Source: Inquilinus sp. (lineage in GTDB: Bacteria > Pseudomonadota > Alphaproteobacteria > DSM-16000 > Inquilinaceae). Taken from it: a stretch of DNA of 12,133 nucleotides. The stretch is from the NCBI GenBank assembly GCA_013003675.1, contig JABDIP010000230.1, positions 1-12,133 of the forward strand, read 5' to 3'. The translations under genes and the position numbers were made by a program. The notes under the pieces were generated by a model that was not told the origin of the DNA, did no database searches, and was given only the letters and a program-made list of their open reading frames with translations. This document shows positions 1 through 10,514 of the stretch, piece after piece; the first letter of the stretch is position 1; each line of letters opens with the position of its first letter.

Positions 1-365
1 TGGCGCCACACCGTCTCCGACTGCGGCTCGACACCGGCGACGCTGTCGAAGACCGCGACGGCACCGTCGAGCACACGTAGCGAGCGCTCGACCTCGATGG
101 TGAAGTCGACGTGGCCAGGCGTGTCGATGATGTTGATCCGATGATCGCGCCAGAAGCAGGTCGTCGCAGCCGAGGTGATGGTGATCCCTCGCTCCTGCTC
201 CTGCTCCATCCAATCCATCGTCGCGGTGCCTTCATGCACCTCGCCGATCTTGTACGACTTGCCGGTGTAATAAAGGACGCGCTCGGTCGTCGTCGTCTTA
301 CCGGCATCGATGTGAGCCATGATGCCGATGTTGCGATACGTCGTGGCGTTATGGGTGCGGGCCAT
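1..365 (-). CDS. fusA: Elongation factor G, N-terminal part (cut by window edge)
   Basis: EF-G is the GTPase that drives translocation of tRNA and mRNA on the ribosome. Only the first 121 codons (through Arg121) are in the window; the gene runs off at base 1. The visible part is the start of the G domain: the P-loop AHIDAGKTT at residues 17-25, the switch I motif RGITI at 59-63 and the switch II motif DTPGH at 81-85 followed by VDF. The ATG at 363-365 has a good Shine-Dalgarno (AGGAG, minus strand of 374-378) at 8-nt spacing. It lies 33 bases after rpsG, the usual str-operon order rpsL-rpsG-fusA, and is probably co-transcribed with them. No defect is visible. A paralogous EF-G is possible in principle, but the context makes this the main fusA. 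Confidence 0.97.
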   Translation of the reverse strand, partial: MARTHNATTYRNIGIMAHIDAGKTTTTERVLYYTGKSYKIGEVHEGTATMDWMEQEQERGITITSAATTCFWRDHRINIIDTPGHVDFTIEVERSLRVLDGAVAVFDSVAGVEPQSETVWR

Positions 366-398
366 GGAAAGCTCTCCTCGGCGAAAGACGGATCCGCA

Positions 399-869
399 CT
401 ACCAACGGTAGTGCGAGAACGCCTTGTTGGCCTCGGCCATGCGGTGCGTGTCTTCACGCTTCTTCACCGCGGCGCCACGCTGATTGGCGGCGTCCAGCAG
501 CTCGTTCGACAGGCGGTCGACCATGGTGTTCTCCGACCGCTTGCGGGCGGCGGCGATCAGCCAACGGAACGCCAGCGCCTGGCTGCGCTCGGTGCGCACC
601 TTGATCGGCACCTGGTAGGTGGCGCCGCCAACCCGGCGCGAGCGCACCTCGACCTGCGGCTTCACGTTGTTCAGCGCCTCATGGAAAGTCACCACGGGAT
701 CAGCCTTGGCGCGCTGCTCGACACGTTCCAGGGCGCCATAGACGATGCTCTCCGCGGACGACTTCTTGCCGTCGAGCATGATGCTGTTCATGAACTTGCT
801 CAGCACGACGTCGCCAAACCTCGGGTCCGGCAGGATCTCTCGTTTCTCGGCGCGATGACGGCGGGACAT
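399..869 (-). CDS. rpsG: 30S ribosomal protein S7
   Basis: S7 is a primary assembly protein of the 30S head; it binds the 3' domain of 16S rRNA and lies near the E site. The 156-residue product starts MSRRHRAEKREILPDPRF, carries the conserved LDGKKSSAE and NVKPQVEVRSRRVGGATYQVP segments and ends SHYRW, all typical of bacterial S7 and full length. An in-frame open stretch continues upstream to 959, but that part lies inside rpsL and has no S7 similarity. The ATG at 867-869 fits the family and has an AAGGAG ribosome site just upstream. The gap to rpsL is only 13 bases and to fusA 33, so translational coupling is likely. The stop is TAG. In E. coli S7 represses the str operon through the rpsL-rpsG gap; here that gap is too short for such a site. 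Confidence 0.98.
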   Translation of the reverse strand: MSRRHRAEKREILPDPRFGDVVLSKFMNSIMLDGKKSSAESIVYGALERVEQRAKADPVVTFHEALNNVKPQVEVRSRRVGGATYQVPIKVRTERSQALAFRWLIAAARKRSENTMVDRLSNELLDAANQRGAAVKKREDTHRMAEANKAFSHYRW

Positions 870-878
870 GACCGTTGG

Positions 879-884
879 CTCCTT
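879..884 (-). promoter_or_regulatory. rpsG ribosome binding site overlapping the rpsL stop
   Basis: The minus strand reads AAGGAG here, 9 nt before the rpsG ATG. The first bases of this site belong to the rpsL TAA stop (883-885), so a ribosome ending S12 sits on the S7 initiation site. This supports the 869 start and implies coupled translation of S12 and S7. Confidence 0.85.
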
Positions 885-1254
885 ACTTCGGCCGCTTCGC
901 GCCGTACTTCGAACGGCGCTGGCGACGGTCCCTGACGCCCTGGGTGTCCAGGGTGCCACGGATGATGTGGTAGCGGACGCCCGGCAGGTCCTTCACGCGG
1001 CCGCCGCGGAGCATGACGACGGAGTGCTCCTGCAGGTTATGACCCTCGCCCGGGATGTAGCTGGTGACCTCGAAGCCATTCGTGAGACGCACGCGCGCCA
1101 CCTTGCGAAGCGCCGAGTTCGGCTTCTTCGGGGTGGTCGTGTAGACGCGGGTGCACACGCCACGCTTCTGCGGGCAGGCCTCCAGCGCAGGCACCTTGTT
1201 GCGCGCCAGCTGGGGCTTGCGCGGCTTGCGAATCAACTGGTTGATCGTCGGCAT
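883..1254 (-). CDS. rpsL: 30S ribosomal protein S12
   Basis: S12 sits at the decoding centre of the 30S subunit and affects accuracy; it is the classic streptomycin-resistance protein. The 123-residue product begins MPTINQLIRK and contains CPQKRGVCTRVYTTTPKKPNSALRK, GEGHNLQEHS and GGRVKDLPGVRYH. Lys43 and Lys88, the positions mutated in streptomycin-resistant strains, are both lysine, so the sequence looks sensitive at this target. Asp89, which is methylthiolated in many bacteria, is present. The ATG at 1252-1254 is preceded by AGAAGG at 6-nt spacing. An in-frame open stretch reaches an ATG at 1422, but it passes through leader hairpins and has no S12 similarity. This is the first gene of the str operon, after a promoter at 1496-1524 and a long structured leader. 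The stop is TAA, the only non-TAG stop in the window. Confidence 0.98.
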   Translation of the reverse strand: MPTINQLIRKPRKPQLARNKVPALEACPQKRGVCTRVYTTTPKKPNSALRKVARVRLTNGFEVTSYIPGEGHNLQEHSVVMLRGGRVKDLPGVRYHIIRGTLDTQGVRDRRQRRSKYGAKRPK

Positions 1255-1260
1255 CTCGGC

Positions 1261-1266
1261 CCTTCT
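1261..1266 (-). promoter_or_regulatory. rpsL ribosome binding site
   Basis: The minus strand reads AGAAGG, 6 nt before the rpsL ATG. It fixes the start at 1254 against the longer in-frame open stretch that reaches 1422. It lies 13 nt downstream of the third leader hairpin (1280-1313). Confidence 0.8.
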
Positions 1267-1338
1267 CACAGCACATGGAACGACACAGCGGCACACGCGG
1301 TATCGCTGTTCGTCGAGGGAATGACTTGAAACGGTACG

Positions 1339-1385
1339 AAACAAAAGCCCCGATCCTGGAACGCCGAAGCGCCCGGCGGGGCTTT
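1339..1385 (-). terminator. Terminator-like hairpin inside the rpsL leader (possible attenuator)
   Basis: The perfect 9-bp stem pairs 1377-1385 with 1344-1352 (AAAGCCCCG/CGGGGCTTT) around a 24-nt interior. The interior contains a small GCGC-TTCG-GCGT hairpin with a very stable UUCG loop. On the minus strand the stem is followed directly by a T-rich run (TGTTTC after the closing TTT), the form of an intrinsic terminator. It lies about 100 nt after the predicted start and 85 nt before rpsL, so it could end many transcripts early or release a short RNA of about 150 nt. The tail is broken by a G, so efficiency is uncertain. The plus-strand tail is poorer in T. Confidence 0.55.
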
Positions 1386-1495
1386 CAATTCGCAGCGGCC
1401 GAATACCGGAGGCAGGCCGCATGCTAAGTCAGTCCATCAACGAGATCAGCGTCTAGGCTCGTGACCTACGGCCAGCTCCCGTTAAAGGCGCGCGG

Positions 1496-1524
1496 AATAT
1501 ACGGAGGGGCCACACCTGCGTCAA
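1496..1524 (-). promoter_or_regulatory. Sigma70-type promoter of the str operon
   Basis: The minus strand has TTGACG (1519-1524, preceded by C) as the -35 box and TATATT (1496-1501) as the -10 box, with exactly 17 nt between. This is close to the housekeeping consensus often seen in alphaproteobacteria (CTTGAC-N17-CTATAT). Transcription would start near 1489, 70 or more bases after the rpoC terminator, and lead into rpsL. It is the only strong promoter I found in the window. Confidence 0.82.
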
Positions 1525-1592
1525 GCACGGGTTCGGATATTTCACGAGCTAGTCGAGAGGGGCTCTGGCCGGCGTCCCGGCGCATCCCCGTC

Positions 1593-1625
1593 AGACGAAG
1601 AAAGGGGCCGCCTCGCGGCGGCCCC
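1593..1625 (-). terminator. Intrinsic terminator after rpoC
   Basis: A perfect 9-bp GC stem (1617-1625 with 1604-1612; GGGGCCGCC/GGCGGCCCC) closes a GCGA loop, of the stable GNRA type, and is followed on the minus strand by TTTCTTCGTCT. It starts 30 bases after the rpoC stop, so it most likely ends the rplKAJL-rpoBC transcript and insulates the str operon. Between it and the promoter (1525-1592) I see no gene. Confidence 0.85.
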
Positions 1626-1654
1626 TCCCGATTTCCTTGGTTGCCGGAAGGCCC

Positions 1655-4600
1655 CTATTCCGCCGCTTCCGGCGGGCTGGTCTTCTCGTCCGACTCCGAC
1701 GGTGCCGCCAGCGCCTCGGCGGCGGCCTCCGCCGACGCGGCCATCGCCGCCTGCAGCTCCTTGTCGCGCTGCCCGGCGATCTTCTTGAGCTTGTTCACGA
1801 AGGAACCGGTGCCGGCCGGGATCAGGCTGCCGACGATGACGTTCTCCTTCAGCCCTTCCAGCTTGTCGACCTTGCCGGACACCGCCGCCTCGGTCAGGAC
1901 ACGCGTCGTCTCCTGGAACGACGCCGCGGAGATGAACGACTTGGTCTGCAAGCTGGCCTTGGTGATGCCCTGCAAGACACGGCTGGCCTTGGCCGGCACC
2001 AAGCTGGCGTCGGCCGCCTTCGCATTGACGGCCTCGAACTCCTCGCGATCGACCTGTTCGCCGACCAGGAAGGTGGTCTCGCCGGGCTCCTCGATCTCGA
2101 CCTTCTGCAGCATCTGGCGAACGATCACTTCGATGTGCTTGTCGTTGATCTTCACGCCCTGCAGCCGATAGACGTCCTGAATCTCGTTGATGAGATAGTC
2201 GGCCAGGGCTTCCACGCCCATCACGCCCAGGATGTCGTGCGGCACCGGGTTGCCGTCCATCAAAAGGTCGCCCTTCTGGACGAAATCGCCCTCCTGCACC
2301 GAGATGTGCTTGCCCTTCGGAATCATGTACTCGCTCGATTCCTGATCTTCGTCGGCCGGCACAACGACGATGCGACGCTTGGTCTTGTAGTCCTTGCCGA
2401 ACTCGACCCGCCCTTCGATCTCGCTGATGATGGCGTAGTCCTTGGGCTTGCGCGCCTCGAACAGCTCCGCCACCCGCGGCAGGCCGCCGGTGATGTCGCG
2501 GGTCTTCGAACTCTCCCGCGGGATGCGGGCCAGCACGTCGCCGGCCTGGACGCGGGCGCCGTTCTCGACCGACAGGATCGCGTCGACCGACATCAGGTAC
2601 CGCGCCTCGAGCCCGTTCGGCAGCAGGACGACCTCGCCCTTGTCGTCGCGCAGGGTGATGCGTGGCTTCAGATCGGCGCCACGCGGCTGCTGCCGCCAGT
2701 CGACGACAACCTTGGCGGCGATGCCGGTGGTCTCATCGACCACCTCGCGCACCGACATGCCCTCGACCATGTCGACATAGTTCGCCACGCCTTCCTTCTC
2801 GGTCAGGATCGGAATGGTGTACGGATCCCACTCGGCCAGCTTCTGGCCGCGTTCGACCGTTTTGCCATCGTCGGTGAGCAGCTTGGCGCCGTAGGGTAGG
2901 CGATGCCGCGCCTTCTCGCGCCCCTGCTCGTCGAGCAGCAGCAGCTCGCAATTGCGGCCCATGATCACCGGCACGCCGGCGCTGTTCGTCACCACGTTGC
3001 GGTTGTTGATCTTGACCTTGCCGTCGAACGCCGCCTCGATGAAGGACTGCTCCGCCCCGCGCTGGGCGGCACCGCCGATGTGGAACGTCCGCATGGTGAG
3101 CTGGGTGCCCGGCTCGCCGATCGACTGGGCGGCGATCACGCCGCCCGCCTCGCCGATGTTCACCGGCGTGCCGCGCGCCAGGTCGCGACCGTAGCAGGAG
3201 CCACAGACTCCCCCGCGACTCTCGCAGGTCAGGGGCGACCGGACCAACAGGCGGTCGACGCCGCCGCGCTCGATGGCGTCGACCTGATCCTCGTCGAGAG
3301 GCTCGCCGGCCTTGACCAGCACCTCGCCGGTCAGCGGGTGTTTGACCTCCTGGCCGGCGGTGCGGCCGAGGATGCGCTCGCCCAGCGACACGATGACCTC
3401 GCCGCCGTCGATTACCGCGGTGGCGGTGATGCCGCGCTCGGTGCCGCAATCGTCCTCGATGACCACGCAATCCTGCGCCACATCCACCAGACGGCGGGTC
3501 AGGTAGCCGGAGTTCGCGGTCTTCAGGGCGGTGTCGGCCAGGCCCTTGCGGGCGCCGTGCGTGGAGTTGAAGTACTCCAGAACGGTCAGGCCTTCCTTGA
3601 AGTTGGAGATGATCGGCGTCTCGATGATCTCGCCGGACGGCTTCGCCATCAGGCCGCGCATGCCGGCCAGCTGCCGGATCTGCGCGGCGCTGCCGCGGGC
3701 CCCGGAATGCGCCATCATGTACACCGAGTTGACCTGCTTGGTCGGGTCGTGAAGCGTCGACGACACCTCGCGCATCATTTCCTCGGCGACCTTGTCGGTG
3801 CAGCCCGACCAGACGTCGACCACCTTGTTGTATTTCTCGCCACGGGTGATCAGGCCGTCGAGGTACTGGTTCTCATACTCCTCGACGAGCTGCTTCGCCT
3901 CGCCGACCAGTTGCTGCTTGGCGGCCGGAATGACCATGTCGTCCTTGCCGAACGAAATGCCGGCGCGGCAGGCGTAGCCGAAGCCGAGCGCCATGAAGCG
4001 GTCGGCGAAGATCACCGCCTCCTTCTGACCGCAGTGGCGATACACCGCGTCGATGACGTTGGTGATCTCCTTCTTGGTCAGCAGCCGGTTGACCAGGTTG
4101 AGCGGCACGTTCTGGTGACGCGGCAGGATATCGGTCACCATCATCCGGCCCGCGGTGGTGCTCACCCGGGTCACCACGTCGTTGCCGTCGGCGTCGATGG
4201 CGACATAGCGCGCGCGGATCCGGCTGTGCAGCCCGATCACGCCGGCATCGATCGCCTGCTCGATCTCGCCCAGGGAATTGAACCGCGGCACCCGGTGCGC
4301 GACGACGTCGCCCTTGGTGAGCCGCTGGAACAGCTTGGCGATGTCCTTGGTCTGGACCTCCTTCGACGGGTCCTTGGCGTTCTGCAGGACGATGTCCTCG
4401 CGCTCCATCGCCGCCCGCAGCGCTTCGGCCTCGCCGAGTTCGACCGGCTCGCCCAGCTTCTCGGCCCGCTCCATGGTCAGGTAGTACAGACCAAGCACGA
4501 TGTCCTGTGACGGCACGATGATCGGCTTGCCGTTGGCCGGCGACAGGATGTTGTTGGTCGACATCATCAAGACGCGGGCCTCGAGCTGCGCCTCCAGCGA

Positions 4601-6019
4601 CAACGGCACATGCACGGCCATCTGGTCGCCGTCGAAATCCGCGTTGAACGCGGTGCAGACGAGCGGGTGCAGTTGGATCGCCTTGCCCTCGATCAGCACC
4701 GGCTCGAAGGCCTGAATGCCGAGGCGGTGCAGGGTCGGGGCGCGGTTCAGCAGCACCGGATGCTCGCGGATCACCTCCTCGAGGATATCCCAGACCTCCG
4801 GCCGCTCCTTCTCCACCAGGCGCTTGGCCGCCTTGATGGTCGAGGCCATGCCGTAGATCTCCAGCTTGTGGTAGATGAACGGCTTGAACAGCTCGAGCGC
4901 CATTTTCTTCGGCAGGCCGCACTGGTGCAGCTTCAACTCGGGCCCGACGACGATGACCGAACGCCCGGAATAGTCGACCCGCTTGCCTAGCAGGTTCTGG
5001 CGGAACCGGCCCTGCTTGCCCTTCAACATGTCCGAAAGGGACTTCAACGGCCGCTTGTTGGCACCGGTGATGACCCGGCCGCGGCGGCCATTGTCGAACA
5101 GCGCGTCGACCGATTCCTGCAGCATGCGCTTCTCGTTGCGCACGATGATGTCCGGCGCGCGCAGCTCGATCAGCCGCTTCAGGCGATTGTTCCGGTTGAT
5201 GACCCGGCGGTACAGGTCGTTCAGATCGGAGGTGGCGAACCGGCCGCCATCCAACGGCACCAGCGGGCGCAGTTCCGGCGGGATGACCGGCACCACGTCG
5301 AGGATCATCCATTCCGGACGGGCGCCGGACTCGATGAACGCTTCGATCAGCTTCAGCCGCTTGACCAGCTTCTTGCGCTTTGCCTCGGAACCGGTGTCGC
5401 GCAGATCCTGGCGAACGACCTCCATGTCATCGTGCAGGTCGATGCTGGCCAGCATTGCCTTGATCGCCTCGGCGCCGATCTTGGCCTGGAACGATTCCTC
5501 GCCGTACTCGTCCTGCGCCTCGAGGAACTCCTCCTCGCCCAAGAGCTGGTGCCGCTTCAGCGGCGTCAAACCCGGCTCGATGACGACGAAGTTCTCGAAG
5601 TAGAGAACCCGTTCGAGATCCTTCAGCGTCATGTCGACCATCAGGCCGATGCGGCTGGGCAGCGACTTCATGAACCAGATATGCGCGACCGGCGAGGCCA
5701 GCTCGATATGGCCCATGCGCTCGCGGCGGACCTTCGACAGAGTGACCTCGACGCCGCACTTCTCGCAGACGATGCCGCGATACTTCATGCGTTTGTACTT
5801 GCCACACAGGCACTCGTAATCCTTGATCGGCCCGAAAATCCGGGCGCAGAAAAGGCCGTCGCGCTCCGGTTTGAAGGTCCGGTAGTTGATGGTCTCCGGC
5901 TTCTTGATCTCGCCGAACGACCAGGATCGAATCCGCTCCGGGCTGGCGATCGAGATCTTGATCTGATCGAAAGCCTGCGGCGCCGTCACCTGGCCGAGGA
6001 AGTTCATCAACTCGTTCAT
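1655..6019 (-). CDS. rpoC: DNA-directed RNA polymerase subunit beta'
   Basis: Beta' forms the clamp and holds the catalytic magnesium of RNA polymerase. The 1454-residue product is full length. Visible landmarks: first zinc site Cys70, Cys72, Cys85, Cys88; the catalytic loop NADFDGDQM at 459-467 with Asp461, Asp463, Asp465; second zinc site Cys858, Cys932, Cys939, Cys942; trigger-loop segment TMRTFHIGGAA at 975-985; and an Ala/Ser/Glu-rich tail (about 1424-1454) that is probably disordered. E. coli beta' is 1407 residues. Most of the difference lies between GLYYLT (510-515) and GLHSRI (596-601), where 80 residues replace about 28. The ATG at 6017-6019 matches the family start and has CAGGAG 7 nt upstream. 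It follows rpoB by 80 bases containing a GC-rich hairpin; the stop is TAG, followed by a terminator. Confidence 0.99.
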   Translation of the reverse strand: MNELMNFLGQVTAPQAFDQIKISIASPERIRSWSFGEIKKPETINYRTFKPERDGLFCARIFGPIKDYECLCGKYKRMKYRGIVCEKCGVEVTLSKVRRERMGHIELASPVAHIWFMKSLPSRIGLMVDMTLKDLERVLYFENFVVIEPGLTPLKRHQLLGEEEFLEAQDEYGEESFQAKIGAEAIKAMLASIDLHDDMEVVRQDLRDTGSEAKRKKLVKRLKLIEAFIESGARPEWMILDVVPVIPPELRPLVPLDGGRFATSDLNDLYRRVINRNNRLKRLIELRAPDIIVRNEKRMLQESVDALFDNGRRGRVITGANKRPLKSLSDMLKGKQGRFRQNLLGKRVDYSGRSVIVVGPELKLHQCGLPKKMALELFKPFIYHKLEIYGMASTIKAAKRLVEKERPEVWDILEEVIREHPVLLNRAPTLHRLGIQAFEPVLIEGKAIQLHPLVCTAFNADFDGDQMAVHVPLSLEAQLEARVLMMSTNNILSPANGKPIIVPSQDIVLGLYYLTMERAEKLGEPVELGEAEALRAAMEREDIVLQNAKDPSKEVQTKDIAKLFQRLTKGDVVAHRVPRFNSLGEIEQAIDAGVIGLHSRIRARYVAIDADGNDVVTRVSTTAGRMMVTDILPRHQNVPLNLVNRLLTKKEITNVIDAVYRHCGQKEAVIFADRFMALGFGYACRAGISFGKDDMVIPAAKQQLVGEAKQLVEEYENQYLDGLITRGEKYNKVVDVWSGCTDKVAEEMMREVSSTLHDPTKQVNSVYMMAHSGARGSAAQIRQLAGMRGLMAKPSGEIIETPIISNFKEGLTVLEYFNSTHGARKGLADTALKTANSGYLTRRLVDVAQDCVVIEDDCGTERGITATAVIDGGEVIVSLGERILGRTAGQEVKHPLTGEVLVKAGEPLDEDQVDAIERGGVDRLLVRSPLTCESRGGVCGSCYGRDLARGTPVNIGEAGGVIAAQSIGEPGTQLTMRTFHIGGAAQRGAEQSFIEAAFDGKVKINNRNVVTNSAGVPVIMGRNCELLLLDEQGREKARHRLPYGAKLLTDDGKTVERGQKLAEWDPYTIPILTEKEGVANYVDMVEGMSVREVVDETTGIAAKVVVDWRQQPRGADLKPRITLRDDKGEVVLLPNGLEARYLMSVDAILSVENGARVQAGDVLARIPRESSKTRDITGGLPRVAELFEARKPKDYAIISEIEGRVEFGKDYKTKRRIVVVPADEDQESSEYMIPKGKHISVQEGDFVQKGDLLMDGNPVPHDILGVMGVEALADYLINEIQDVYRLQGVKINDKHIEVIVRQMLQKVEIEEPGETTFLVGEQVDREEFEAVNAKAADASLVPAKASRVLQGITKASLQTKSFISAASFQETTRVLTEAAVSGKVDKLEGLKENVIVGSLIPAGTGSFVNKLKKIAGQRDKELQAAMAASAEAAAEALAAPSESDEKTSPPEAAE

Positions 6020-6035
6020 TTACCGACTCCTGTAA

Positions 6036-6076
6036 GGCGTCTCGCCGCCGAGGCGGCGCCGGGCGGCGGGGACGCC
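6036..6076 (-). other. GC-rich hairpin in the rpoB-rpoC gap
   Basis: A 6-bp stem (6071-6076 with 6036-6041, GGCGTC/GACGCC) continues after a small CC/A internal loop into a 7-bp stem (6062-6068 with 6043-6049, CGCCGCC/GGCGGCG) with a 12-nt loop. No T tract follows, so it is not an intrinsic terminator. It ends 3 nt before the rpoC Shine-Dalgarno (6027-6032). It could be a pause, an RNA-processing or stability element, or a modulator of rpoC initiation; the sequence does not decide between these. Confidence 0.5.
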
Positions 6077-6099
6077 CGGTACTGCGTCCGTGCCTGGTC

Positions 6100-10272
<4,173 letters not shown>

Positions 10273-10299
10273 CTGAGCCCCTCAGCGAAACGAGTGCGG

Positions 10300-10317
10300 C
10301 CGCGTCGGAGGACGCGG
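10300..10317 (-). other. Hairpin in the rpoB 5' leader
   Basis: A perfect 7-bp inverted repeat (CCGCGTC/GACGCGG) with a CTCC loop lies 28 bases before the rpoB start. No T tract follows. Between the attenuator and rpoB the gap also has a 6-bp hairpin at 10408-10424 (TCCCGC/GCGGGA, 5-nt loop) and no recognisable promoter or ORF. These may stabilise the 5' end of rpoBC mRNA or affect initiation; this is inference. Confidence 0.4.
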
Positions 10318-10425
10318 ACGCAGGAAACCCCTAGGCGTCAGCCGCGCAGTGCCGAGCGCGGCGTGACTCGACGGCCCAGCGCCGCGTGCGGGCGAGCAAG
10401 GGCCGAATCCCGCGCACGGCGGGAC

Positions 10426-10478
10426 AAAAGCAAAAAACACCTATCGGCGGCCAACCAAAGCGGTTGGCCGCCGTTAGG
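10426..10478 (-). terminator. rplL-rpoB attenuator (strong intrinsic terminator form)
   Basis: A perfect 12-bp stem (10462-10473 with 10445-10456; CGGCGGCCAACC/GGTTGGCCGCCG) with a GCTTT loop is extended after one T-T mismatch by four more pairs (10475-10478 with 10440-10443). On the minus strand T6 (10432-10437) and T4 (10426-10429) runs follow. It starts 36 bases after the rplL stop and about 150 bases before rpoB. In E. coli a partial terminator at this place sets the excess of ribosomal over polymerase transcripts; the same role is inferred here. With no clear promoter downstream, rpoBC transcription must come from read-through or from a promoter I could not recognise. Confidence 0.88.
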
Positions 10479-10514
10479 CGACGATATGTGAGTGTCTTCT
10501 CGTGGCACGCGGTC

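Larger units (their letters stand above)
1255..1489 (-). ncRNA. Long structured 5' leader of the str operon (function unknown)
   Basis: From the predicted start (about 1489) to the rpsL ATG the transcript would have a leader of about 235 nt, long for a simple untranslated region. Three hairpins can be read. H1 is 1395-1420, a perfect 6-bp GCGGCC/GGCCGC stem with a 14-nt loop. H2 is 1344-1385, a perfect 9-bp outer stem with an inner UUCG hairpin, followed by a U-rich tract. H3 is 1280-1313, ACGA+ACAGCG paired with CGCTGT+TCGT with one bulged base, just before the ribosome binding site. There is no convincing leader peptide: the only upstream minimal frame is ATG-GAC-TGA at 1429-1437. A role in feedback by S12 or S7, or attenuation, is inference. 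Structured rpsL leaders are known in other groups (Rfam rpsL motifs), but I cannot tell whether this is one of them. Confidence 0.6.

Noticed and set aside
111..935. Plus-strand open frame of 274 codons across fusA and rpsG
   Set aside because: It is antisense to well-supported genes, with no recognisable domain and an amino-acid composition typical of a reverse-complement shadow.
870..959. N-terminal extension of rpsG to 959
   Set aside because: The extra codons lie inside rpsL in another frame and have no S7 similarity; the 869 start matches the 156-residue family length.
1255..1422. N-terminal extension of rpsL starting at the ATG at 1422
   Set aside because: It is open in frame but crosses two leader hairpins, lacks a ribosome site and resembles no S12 N-terminus; the 1254 start has a good ribosome site and the family start sequence.
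1386..1600. Possible tRNA or other RNA gene in the rpoC-rpsL gap
   Set aside because: No cloverleaf, T-loop motif or acceptor stem with CCA could be made; the sequence is explained by the terminator, promoter and leader hairpins.
1637..4510. Two long plus-strand open frames (1637-2899 and 2903-4510) opposite rpoC
   Set aside because: They have the same codon-phased antisense relation to rpoC. The breaks at 2897-2899 and 4508-4510 are simply a CTA leucine and a TCA serine codon in rpoC.
10390..10440. Possible rpoB promoter using TTGCTT inside the terminator T tract
   Set aside because: At 17-18 nt spacing the would-be -10 sequences (GGATTC or GATTCG) match the consensus poorly, so I do not call it.
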